64,000 bases of DNA from assembly GCA_933228895.1 (NCBI GenBank), contig OW121852.1, positions 132,923,544-132,987,543 on the forward strand, in the 5' to 3' direction. The notes beneath the pieces are model-generated. The model ran no database searches. It worked only from the letters and a program-made list of their open reading frames with translations, and was not told the DNA's origin. A program made the position numbers and the translations under genes. Of this stretch, positions 10,990 to 21,382 are shown one piece after another. Source of the DNA: Platycnemis pennipes (lineage: Eukaryota > Arthropoda > Insecta > Odonata > Platycnemididae). Positions within the stretch are counted from its first letter, which is position 1, and each line of letters starts with the position of its first letter.

Positions 10990-11515
10990 TATTATTGTCT
11001 TCATCAGGCCATGACGTCTCAAGATATGGCCGATTTGGTTGTCCTTTTTTAAAGTATTTTCTTTTTAAAGTATTCAGAAGACTTATAAAGGCAGTAGTTT
11101 CAGGCTTAATTTGGTGGAATATCATAGCGAGAGAAATAACTGGTAATTTTCCACTGCACATTGTACATATACAGATGTTTGAGATTTAATTTTCACCTGA
11201 AGATGGTGTTGTACACCGAAACCGGTCAAATTAAAAATCCTTATTCTTGTGGAAAATTGCCAGTTTTTTCTTTCGTTAAGAAGACTTATTTTCACCCACT
11301 CTTCTTATAACTTCCTCGTTTGTCAATCTGTCAACCACTTGATTCCTCTGCTTCCATTATCGTCCATGCCTCACTGCCATAAACAAGAATGGTCCAGATG
11401 TACATAAGTTTGATGAACTGTTTCCTTACTTCCCCGAATGAACCTGTTAGTAAAATCTTCTTTTGGCAAATGCCCTCTTCGCCTGGGCCCTGACTCTTTC
11501 TCTCTTGTTCGTTGA
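10990..11515 (-). mobile_element. LINE-A fragment, interrupted by a small insert
   Basis: The pieces 10998-11085 and 11289-11515 together match the LINE-A C-terminal region in order. On the minus strand the second piece encodes YGSEAWTIMEAEE. A 193-bp insert with a 10-bp target duplication separates them. The fragment ends where an unknown element that carries the Transib begins. Confidence 0.75.
11086..11278 (+). mobile_element. 193-bp hammerhead-bearing insert (module 2) with 10-bp target duplication
   Basis: AGAAGACTTA occurs at 11076-11085 and again at 11279-11288, and the surrounding LINE-A continues across the gap. Inside, the module reads core CTGAAGAT (11197-11204), helix GGTGT/ACACC (11205-11209 with 11213-11217), GAAAC (11218-11222), CG, GTC (11225-11227). 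An A/T helix TTTAATTT/AAATTAAA surrounds it with a four-base offset. The TGTGGAA box follows at about 11248. The terminal 23 bases, GTGGAAAATTGCCAG onward, recur inverted near the start of the insert. It is most like a non-autonomous Penelope-type 3' terminus. Confidence 0.6.
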
Positions 11516-11586
11516 AGCTTTCGCGGCTCATGATGAGTACGTATGTTGTTCGGGTGTCCGCGTGATATTCAGGTATTGCCCTGACG

Positions 11587-12759
11587 CACAGTGGTCGGAA
11601 ATCGAAAATACCTGGCCAAAATTCAAAAACTGATTTTTTCAAGCCAGGAAGCTGAAACTTTGCATTAATATTCTCAAAAGACCTGTGCATGCGATGACAC
11701 AAAGCATTTTTCGTAGTACACAGCACTTAACAATTAGCATGAGGTCAAAGTTGCACAAATTTCGCAAAAATTGTCTACACTCAATTTTCTCACGAAATCT
11801 TCAAAATCAAGCCCATACTAAAGCATTATGTGTAAAGAATTGGAATAAAAAGTCACTTCATTAGATGAAACAATTTTTTGTCTTGGTTTTCATGTAGTGT
11901 GCTTACATTTTTGTAATTATTTACCAAAGATATTAAACAAAATGGCAGACCCTCATTTTTGGTCATTTTTTTAATATATGTAGAGAAAAAGTAAATTGCA
12001 TCGCCGAGCATCACGGAGTAACTTATATAAGGAAACTCTACAAAGCTTCCACAGTGCGAATCCAATGAGTGATGCTGCGACCGTTTGCGACGCCGAATTT
12101 CACATCAGTTTTTCGGTCGCGCGGTCGAGTCTGGTTGAACCCGCCTGCAGCGGGGAGTAACGTGGCGCGGCAAGTGTGTGGACTGGATTGTAGTCGCATC
12201 CACTCCGCTTTGGAGATTTTCGAGATACAAACATTGACAAGATCCTCCATGCATTATATTTGGCAGAAATCGCGGAAAAAATTACGCATTTTATCACGTG
12301 GGGTAAAGGTCTAGGAGGTACTGAAAGACTTCTTTCTTCGGGTGCACCGCGGGAGTTTCTCTTCTTACCATCTTGACATCGCCTACCGACGAATACGTAC
12401 ACTTTTAACGGAGACAGCATGCATACCACACAGGATTATTGTCCATTCGAGGCCACCCACCCACAGCTGGTGTCGCACGGCTGCAATTCCCCCGCCCCCT
12501 GCACTGCGGTTGGGCTTTCGGCGAAGGGCGAAGGGAAAAATCTTATACTAAGATGCAGTGTAGATATGCCAAAATTGTAAGTGTCCTTATTAATTGATCT
12601 TTGGGCCAATTCATTACGTTTATTCATACTTGAAATTTTTGCCCCACAAATATAGCATTTCATGCTACCACTCTCCGTCAATGCGTTGCATACCTAATTT
12701 GGAAGTTTTCGTTTAGTTAACACATTAAAATAAAATTATGACTTTTTTTTGACAATTTT
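11587..12759 (+). repeat. Transib left inverted repeat (about 1.17 kb)
   Basis: This arm is the reverse complement of 14535-15706 with few differences along its length. It runs from CACAGTGGTC inward to GACAATTTT. The inner part (12681-12520) is an inverted copy of the transposase exon with the CYICGAK motif. A GC-rich stretch lies at 12060-12530. A second CACAGTG at 12050 mirrors one at 15238 (as CACTGTG). Confidence 0.92.
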
Positions 12760-13179
12760 GACGTTCAGTTTTATTTTGGCAGTGGTTCGAAGCAGTAGAT
12801 TTTGAAACTTCAGCTCGGATTTCACTCGTGTTGGTTTCAATATAGGATTTCCCGAAATTCCCTCTACAACTCCTAATGGTAAGGATACGTTGCTAACCAC
12901 CTCAAGATTCCTCACTTTTTCAAGGTATGTGTACTCTATTAGTACAAGCTAATGTCTGCTTCGTTTTTTTTATCTGCAATGGCTTCTGATAGCAAATCGT
13001 CAGTATTATTGCAGAATACTTAATACCATGCCAATTCCCTTTTCCATATATTCTTTTCTTTTGGGATGTGCATAAAGTTGTACTTGCTTATTTCCTCTTT
13101 ATGCTTATGGTTTCGGTTCTCTTTTAGGGTTTGTTGGTGTTAGTGAATAATAAATATTGTTCGATTTGTAATCACACGT

Positions 13180-14760
13180 TTGCAAATGTATAAAATATTA
13201 ATGGGAGTGAAAAATGCGTCATTTCGCATGAAAAGAAAACATTTGTTATATTGTATCCTTGAAAGGTTGCATTTAGAAGTGAATAATTACGTTTTAAGGG
13301 ATTTAAGTGACGTTAAGGTGTTCTTTCTTAATGAATTTACGCAACGATGGGAACGAAGCTTACGGAATAACGAGAGATTTTTGATGCGTTATGGCGAATG
13401 GCTAAAGATAAATGCGGTTTTTCCCGAACATTTACTGCAAAATTTGCCAGGTTCTTCAACGTCGTCCAGTAAGTATATCTGAACGATTAAAGATTATTAA
13501 GAAATGACGCTGTGCCTTTAATAATTAAAAAAAAAATTAAATTTGTTCTTGCATTTCAACCCTTATTAGGCACGTCTGGGCGTCCGGAGAAATGTCTTCG
13601 CACTTTCAGCGAAAGATCAAAGAGAAGGAAAACAGAATGTCTGAGATCGTCTCATTCTGCGGCAGCTCTTTCATTCGCGGCCTCTATTGAGAGAAGAGGG
13701 AGATGAAGCAGCCTCCAAGCTCATCAAAGAAATTACCACGACCACGCCAACTAGGTCTAGAAGAGTACTGTCGAAGTGGAAGAAAACTGACCTGATGCCA
13801 ACAACTATGTCAGAGGAAGAGGCTCTATCTCTAATTATTTCCATGCAACTCACGAAGAGCCAGTATATAGGTTTCGAAAAGTAGCAGAAAGTCATGGCCA
13901 TAAATTATATCCCAGTTACGAAAGAATACTGATGGCTAAAAGTGCTACTTATCCAAGTGAAGTTATTATTTTAGAGGACTCATGTGAAGTTAAACTTCAA
14001 AGTCTACTACATCATACAGAATTGCGTATCTTGGAATGCATTTCCAGAGATTCAACAACCGCGCATAATATAAATTGTACATTAATTTGTAAATATGGTT
14101 TTGACGGAAGCTCAGATCATTCTAGGTATAAGCAAAGATGGCATCAAGAATCGATGTCGGATGAATTCTTGTTGATCAGCTCCCTAGTGCCACTGCGTTT
14201 AGTGAACGACGAGACAGGTAACAATGACAAAGAATAATAGATGTTTTCCGTAATCTCTTGTAAAAACATTTAATAATTACTCATAATATTTTCTGATGTT
14301 TAAAGACATTTCCTTATACTTTAGGTGCAATTATTTGGATGAACCCTAGGCCATCGTCAACAAGATTCTGCCGCCCCATTCGCCTTCAATGGATCAAAGA
14401 GACGAAAGAAGTGGCGAAGGCAGAGGAAATGTATATAAAGAGGCAATGTGATACTTTAAATGCATTCAAATGGAAAAACTACTCCATTAAGTTTTCTCTG
14501 CTTCTCACCACGATGAACGGAAAGGTACAACGTTTAAAATTGTCAAAAAAAGTCATAATTTTATTTTAATGTGTTAACTAAACGAAAACTTCCAAATTAG
14601 GTATGCAACGCATTGACGGAGAGTGGTAGCATGAAATGCTATATTTGTGGGGCAAAAATTTCAATTATGAATAAACGTAATGAATTGGCCCAAAGATCAG
14701 TTAATAAGGACACTTACAATTTTGGCATATCTACACTGCATCGTCATATAAGATTTTTCC
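13180..14760 (+). pseudogene. Transib transposase, N-terminal and first catalytic region, spliced and frameshifted
   Basis: Exons can be followed through three short introns: 13469-13568 or 13569, 14218-14324 and 14525-14600, all GT-AG and in phase. The first exon has the FxxRWE...WLK region common to these transposases. The second has EEALSLI...LTKSQYI. The third has the first catalytic aspartate in GFDGSSDHSRYKQ (near 14103). The fourth has NPRPSSTRFCRPI, matching the RAG1 region that follows its first aspartate. The fifth (from 14601) has SGSMKCYICGAK, matching the RAG1 zinc-binding block. Frameshifts occur near 13686 and 13884. Similarity stops after HIRFF near 14760. The rest of the DDE core is missing. 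The Transib call rests on recalled family motifs and agrees with the termini. Confidence 0.82.
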
Positions 14761-15706
14761 CTTCGCCCTTCGCCGAAAGCCAACCGCAGTGCAGGGGGCG
14801 GGGGAATTGCAGCCGTGCGACACCAGCTGTGGGTGGGTGGCCTCGAATGGACAATAATCCTGTGTGGTATGCATGCTGTCTCCGTTAAAAGTGTACGTAT
14901 TCGTCGGTAGGCGATGTCAAGATGGTAAGAAGAGAAACTCCCGTGGTGCACCCGAAGAAAGAAGTCTTTCAGTACCTCCTAGACCTTTACCCCACGTGAT
15001 AAAATGCGTAATTTTTTCCGCGATTTCTGCCAAATATAATGCATGGAGGATCTTGTCAATGTTTGTATCTCGAAAATCTCCAAAGCGGAGTGGATGCGAC
15101 TACAATCCAGTCCACACACTTGCCGCGCCACGTTACTCCCCGCTGCAGGCGGGTTCAACCAGACTCGACCGCGCGACCGAAAAACTGATGTGAAATTCGG
15201 CGTCGCAAACGGTCGCAGCATCACTCATTGGATTCGCACTGTGGAAGCTTTGTAGAGTTTCCTTATATAAGTTACTCCGTGATGCTCGGCGATGCAATTT
15301 ACTTTTTCTCTACATATATTAAAAAAATGACCAAAAATGAGGGTCTGACATTTTGTTTAATATCTTTGGTAAATAATTACAAAAATGTAAGCACACTACA
15401 TGAAAACCAAGACAAAAAATTGTTTCATCTAATGAAGTGACTTTTTATTCCAATTCTTTACACATAATTCTTTAGTATGGGCTTGATTTTGAAGACTTCG
15501 TGAGAAAATTGAGTGTAGACAATTTTTGCGAAATTTGTGCAACTTTGACCTCATGCTAATTGTTAAGTGCTGTGTACTACGAAAAATGCTTTGCGTCATC
15601 GTATGCACAGGTCTTTTGAGAATATTAATGCAAAGTTTCAGCTTCCTGGCTTGAAAAAATCACTTTTTGAATTTTGGCCAGGTATTTTCGATTTCCGACC
15701 ACTGTG
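14535..15706 (+). repeat. Transib right inverted repeat (about 1.17 kb)
   Basis: This is the partner of the left arm. Its inner edge falls inside the last transposase intron (14525-14600), so the arm includes the whole following exon and then about 940 bases of non-coding terminal sequence ending GACCACTGTG. The few substitutions between arms suggest recent origin or gene conversion. Confidence 0.92.
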
Positions 15707-15711
15707 CGACG

Positions 15712-16976
15712 TTTCGCGACCTATGCTGGTGACTTTTTCAAAGGGATATCCCTACCCGAACCCGATATCACACCCGAACAACATACGTACTCTTTCTCTC
15801 TTGTTTCGTCTGTCGCTGGCTTCCAACGTTCTGTCTCTTTCTGTTACTAATGTCATAACCCTCATTTATCGTCTCGGCAGTCATTCATCTGTCGCATCAC
15901 TTATTCGACGAACCCTATCTTGTTTTTATTCTTCTGTGAAAGAACTCACAGCGATAAAAGCATGTAGAGGAGGGCGTGCTGGTTGACGACTTGATGAAGG
16001 GCATTTGTCTCAATTTACTTCCCATGACACCACCCTTCCCTTAACATGTTCGCTCAAGCACAAAACTTTGCTTAAACACGTATTTTCAATTAATATTCAT
16101 AAAAATATTAGAAAATTATATTCTTTCTGAAAAATATTCACAATTCGTGATAAAAAAATTCTCATAAAATCGCTAAAAATTTTCGGGAGCGCATTACAAA
16201 ATGTGTTTCAACAACCACGTGGCAAGCAGTACTTAAATTTTTAGAAGTGGTTTCGATTGAATTCTATCGAAATTCGTGGCAGGGACGAAACGTGGTGTGA
16301 TTATTTGGAACGTATTATTGCAAACTGTGGTAGCCATTACATTAAAACAGACTGGTAGAAAATTCTGGACAATAATGTATGATTATTTCAATTGCTTTAA
16401 AAACTTATTTATGATGTCTGCCATTGACAAAATTATCTTTAAAGGCAAGAAAACTAATTTTAACCTGTCCCTTAAATACATGGTAACCAAGACAAAATGA
16501 ATTTTACTTCACAATATTTGGAAATTGTGACCGGTTGGATATAATAACTGCTCAATGATCCCTTCGAGTGTGTTATCACATTAAAACATCTCTCTGTTTC
16601 ATTTGAATCTTTTATTTCTTTCGTTGGTAATTAACTTGTTCTTTTCCACTGTATAATTAGGTAATCTCTTTTCTCACCCTCTTCCCATCTAATAAAACCG
16701 TCTAATCTCCACTTCTCAAGCCATTACCAACACGTAAGCCCTGCCTTTTGGCCACTCAAGGAAGACTCTGCTAAAGTGAAACTATTTGAACCTATCAAGG
16801 AGTGAATAAGTAGTGTAAAGTAATAATCAATTTGTTTGTTTCACTTAAAACATCTAGACTTCATTCATGCGCTTGAACATGCGTGACAGTCTGCTTATGA
16901 ATTCATCAATTCCAGTGTCAGTCCGAGAGCTTTGATAGCTTTCTGGAGAGTTAAATGCAGAAAAATCATAATATCA
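15712..16976. other. Flank of the Transib and AT-rich sequence, no gene seen
   Basis: Bases 15712-15785 belong to the small element that hosted the Transib. They hold an inverted match to AGTACGTATGTTGTTCGG on the left flank. ACTCTTTCTCTCTTGTT at 15785 repeats the left-flank sequence at 11500, a likely target duplication. The remainder to 16976 shows nothing recognisable. Confidence 0.5.
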
Positions 16977-18200
16977 TCTACATCTACATAATACCCTGCA
17001 AAGTACCTCACAGGTGTGTGGCAGGGGGTGAATTATCACCAAACATGCACTACATATCATGCATTTAAAATGATTATAATATATATATTAGTCTAAACTG
17101 CAATATTTAAAAAGATAAAAATGGCAAACTACGCATGCAAAAACATTCTGTTAGGTGGGTTACCTTCAAGCCTAAACCAGAATGCAAATACCTATGCTCT
17201 GGATTCAATCACTCGTATTCGATATATTTACCGTTATTCGTATCTCTAATTGTACGAGGGAAAAAGGACATTTTGAATTTGTCATTTCAGCAATCACTTT
17301 CTCTAATTTTGTGATTATGCCCCAGTCTACCATAGTACGTTGGGGTTCGCAATATATTTTCAATCTGCGATCTGACATTGATTCCCATTTCAATTCATTT
17401 AATAGACAGGTTACGCTAATATAGTTATCGTATCGTCCCTTTACAAATCTTGCCGATCTTCGCTGCACACGTTAAAGTTCGTTATTTAGACCGATTTCGT
17501 AGGGATCCCATACACTGGCAGCATATTCCAAATGAGGTCTAACAAGGGAAAAGTAGCTGATTTCTCGTACATGATCGTCACATTTACCCAATACTCTTTT
17601 AATGAAACCCAGTTTGCGATTCGCTTGACCCATTATTTCACGAATGTGTTTACCCCAGGAAAGATCATGTGTCAGTCTTATTCCAAGATATTTAATGGAT
17701 CCTACTTTTTTAAATTCATTATTACATATTTTGTACGCGCTAGGAAAAAAACGATTCTTTTTCCAAAAATTCATTGCACACATTTTTAAAATTTAATTCT
17801 AACTGCCATGTATGACACCATTTTTCAATTACTTGTAGGTGATCATTTAAATATTATTTATCGTTTGGACATAGAATTTCCCTGTACACTTCTGCGTCAT
17901 CGGTAAATAGACGTAGCTTAGGTACTTTTCACCACCTTATTGATACAATTTATATACAAAAGGAATAGGAGTGGGCCTATCACACTACTTTGTGAAACAC
18001 CGGAAGTGACATTAATTGCCGGTGAGGTAACACCGTCCAGAACAACTCTTCGTACCCGATCATGAAGGAAATCATTTATCCATGATATTATATTACTGTC
18101 TAAACTAACAGACTTAGTTTCAAAATTAGTTTGCTATGCGACACCTTGTCAAACGCATTCTTGAAATCGAGAAATATCTCAGCATCAAGAGTGGTGGCGA
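16977..18200 (-). mobile_element. LINE-B copy, about 1.2 kb
   Basis: The tail CATCTACATCTACATAATACCC marks the 3' end at 16977. On the minus strand the copy encodes the C-terminal domain (17783-17205: YLGIRLTHDLSWGKHIREIMGQ…PHLEYAASVWDPYEIG), and above it the RT block with VTSGV.Q.SVIGPLLFLLYIN and AFDKVSH near 18170-17960. Frames are broken several times. The clade is CR1/jockey-like, judging from the RT and the YLGV...LEYASSVWDP tail. Confidence 0.88.
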
Positions 18201-18986
18201 TTCCGTATTCAGGGAGGAACTTTTGGAGCACACATAATTATGCACAACTCCGGGCGACGAGGCAGGGCCCAGCTTTCGAAGACTGCAGCTTCCCATTTGA
18301 TTTTCGGAAAGGAAACAAGGATGGATTGAAAGCGCATTTTCATTATTTGCGAAAGTCACAATAAGATATCTGATCGTAACTGCTGGTATCGGATCCATTA
18401 TTATTCAATGTATTGAATATTATTTGATATTCCATCTAAACTTCCTCGTTTCTGTTGGTGTTGGTATTGCTTTTATAAATAACAATGCAATCCCATAAAA
18501 TATGAGAGTACGTAATTCTGAATCCTGGAGTAAAACCAGGCATCTCGTTCCTCACTAATGCGCCTTAGAAAGGCAGAATGAATGCCACAATCACCACTTC
18601 CTTCCTGATTTGGTACTTGAATTTTATTGTCTAGTTCTTGAGCCCCTCTCACCAACTGATATCGTCGAAAGAATCGTCTCCCCTTGCTTATTACTTCCTT
18701 TTAAATGAGGTGCATTTTGCCTGCATTTAATCTTCTGGACAATAACCGGCCGTAAACTCGCATTTAATGTTTGAGAGTTATATCCTCAATCGAGGCATGC
18801 ATTTTTGTTTTCCATTAAAGAAAGTCACAATTGGCGATGAAATAGAAGTGAGGATAATCGCATTGGCCTGCCGCCTTTACCTGCTCGGTGAAGTCGATTG
18901 GAAGGCCTAGTAGCATCGTTCCAGAGTCAATCATTTCAGCCGATGGTCTGACAATGGTTCCCGATTTAGTTCTTCAAATAGACTGT
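18201..18986. other. Unannotated sequence between LINE copies
   Basis: Short frames only. Nothing recognised on either strand. Confidence 0.45.
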
Positions 18987-20345
18987 TCATCATCATCATC
19001 ATCATCGGTCAACATTCCTAAGATTAGTTTGACGCAGCCCTCCACTCGATTCTCCTGTTAGCAAACTTCTTCATATTGACGTAGTTCTTCTCTTTTACTT
19101 CCCTCACAACCTGTTCAATACATCTCATACGAGGCCTGCCTTTTCCATTCTTCCCGTTCACTTTTCCCTCGACGATTGTCTTCATCAGGCCATCGTGTCC
19201 TAAGATATGGCCGATTAAGTTGTCCCGTCTTCTTTTTAGAGTTTTCAGCAGACTTCTCTTTCTCCCACTCTACTTAAGATTTCTTCGTTTGTCACTCGGT
19301 CCATCCATTGTGGACCAAGAATTCATCTTTCTTCTGTAGCACCACATTTCAAACGCTTCCACCCTTGACTTCTCTGCTGCTGTTATTGTCCATGCTTCGC
19401 TGCCATATAGTAGAAAGCTCCAGATGTAGATATGTTCTAATGAAATGTTTCCTCACTTCCACGCTTGTATCTGAAGCTGGAAGTAGAATCTTTTTGGTAA
19501 AATTGTTCTTTGCTTGGGGTATTCCACTGACAATTTCCCTTACGCGTCGTCCATCGAAAGTTACTCGGATTCCCAGGTAACAGAACTCTTCGACCTCCAC
19601 AACATCATCTACATCTACACGATACCCTGCAAGCCAACGTGAGGGTGTGTGGCAGGGGGTGAAGATCACCAAGCACGCACTACCGACATGCAAACAAGCA
19701 TTTATAGGGTCTCATGCAACTAGATTGTTAGTATTTATAGTATTTAAGGGATTAATACATGCATCATGCACTGCAGACTACTCTAAAATATTTCCCCTAC
19801 CTATCCCTTTGCTATGCTGCCCATTCTGTTCTCTTATAGTACGGGGAAAAATGCCATTTTGAAAGTATCAGTACGACAATCCATCTCTCTAACCTTGTTT
19901 ATCTGGTCGAATCTAGCATAATACGCTGGTGTTTTTAGTATATGCCTAACATCTTCAGTATAGCTATCCGATTGAAATTTCTCTAATAGATTCCATCTGT
20001 ACTTTAATCTACGCTCTGATAACGATTCCCAGCCTAATTCTTGTATTAATTCTGAAACGGTACTCAACCTATCGTAACACCTTTTAACGAACCTAGCTGC
20101 TCTACGCTGCACACTTTCTACTTCTCTGATCAAACCTAATTCATTAGGATCGATACACTGGCTGCATACTCAAGGTGGGGCCTAACTAGTGAAAAGTAAC
20201 ATCCCTCTTTTGTCTTCTCATCACATTTCCCAAATTTTTGCTTTCCTAGTTTTAACAATGGTCCTGGCTTCTTTTCTCCTACTGCTTATGTGTATGGGAG
20301 TTTTCAAGTCTGTTTCCGCACTAATAGGGACAGACAGGAAGAAAG
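18987..20345 (-). mobile_element. LINE-A copy split by a LINE-B2 insertion
   Basis: The 3' edge is six CATs followed by CGGTCAACATTCCTAAGATT. Bases 19002-19602 hold the C-terminal region and 20232-20345 continue into the part preceding it in other LINE-A copies (TTTTTGCTTTCCTAGTTTTAACA). The intervening 0.6 kb is LINE-B2 in the same orientation, so LINE-B2 arrived later. Confidence 0.8.
19608..20230 (-). mobile_element. LINE-B2, 5'-truncated, nested in LINE-A
   Basis: The tail CATCTACATCTACACGATACCC starts at 19609. Bases 20133-19834 on the minus strand encode VQRRAARFVKRCYDRLSTVSELIQELGWESLSERRLKY..., which separates the B2 subfamily from LINE-B (VQRRSARFVKGRYDN...). The 3' untranslated region also differs (GAAGATCACCAAGC rather than GAATTCTCACCAAAC). 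Confidence 0.88.
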
Positions 20346-21382
20346 GTATAAGGTTAGGAATGGAAGGGATCTCCTACTGCACTCACACACACATGGGTGA
20401 TGCCCGCGCTTTCGCGGTATGTTGCCTCGTCAGCGGCCATCGGGCTCTTCGGGCTGGTGCAAGTTCTCGGTGTTCTGCTTTCCACCTTCGCCCCGCAAAT
20501 TCACCGCGTCCATGACGTCGCTACTGCATTCCAATGCTGTTCATGACAATGTAATTATCATTCTGTCCCTTTGCAGAGGCAAGTCTCTTCCAAGTGATGG
20601 AGCCCGTCTACGCGACCGCAAAACTCTCCTTTAGCCCGCTCCTCCTCCTCCTTCTTCCTTTTCTCCACGCTATTCACGTTCTTGTTTGCACCCGCGACCG
20701 CCCCCGAGCAACTTTTCCAAGTCGCAGAGCAGAACTGTTCCCCTCGGTTTGGGAGGGAGGCGGCGGTGCTGCCCCCTGCCCCGCAGCGCCGGAACTTCGC
20801 TTCATCTTCGCCACGAAACTCCTTCCCTTTCGCCGCCTCCTTCCACTCCCCTCGTCTTCGCGAACATCCCTTCCTTCTTCTGAGGTCTCTCGCCTCAGCT
20901 AACCGACCGTCGGCGACTGTAGTCTTTTGAGTTTGCCCCGACGCGAATTAGTCCTTCCGGAGGAAGAGTCGTCGTCCTTCACGCCGTTCTATGCTCACTT
21001 GTTCCCGCCTCATCCTCAAAAGGAGAGAGATTGAGGTGAGGGCAGTTCGACGCTCTTTGTCTCGATAAACTGTCTTTATAGTTAACGGAAGAGTCATTTG
21101 AGTTCGCCACTAAGGAACGCGTTTACGAGCCTTGTCCTCTCGCTACTCTAGTTTCTGAAAATAACTGTCGGCCACCCCGGAAAGCGGAAAGAGGTTTTTT
21201 AATCGCAATTCAATTACTAACAAAAAAATGGACACTAAATATCTATTTTTACTGATTACCCTTCCACCCTTAAGGGTGTGTGGGAGTTATCACCAAAAAT
21301 TCACTAAATTGTATTCATATTGCCTTTTTTAATGAAGGATTGCTATGGATATCATGCGGTACACTCACTATAAATACTACTT
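20346..21382. other. GC-richer intronic stretch, no gene established
   Basis: Bases 20400-21180 are clearly richer in G, C and CpG than their surroundings and contain overlapping short frames in all phases on the + strand. None carries a recognised domain. It could be the promoter or 5' region of an unrecognised element. Confidence 0.35.

Larger units (their letters stand above)
11587..15706 (+). mobile_element. Transib-family DNA transposon (RAG1-related), defective
   Basis: Both ends are CACAGTG, the heptamer shared by Transib elements and RAG recombination signals. The flanking pentamers are TGACG (11582-11586) and CGACG (15707-15711), one base apart and matching the CGNCG target preference of Transib. 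The 4,120-bp element carries a broken transposase gene on the + strand. Its inverted repeats are about 1.17 kb, far longer than usual for the family. They contain an inverted duplicate of a transposase exon. Core exons for the second and third catalytic acidic residues are absent, so it cannot make an active enzyme. Confidence 0.88.

Noticed and set aside
12100..12429. 109-residue frame identical at 14864-15193
   Set aside because: The identity is explained by the Transib inverted repeats; the sequence is terminal non-coding DNA with no protein similarity.
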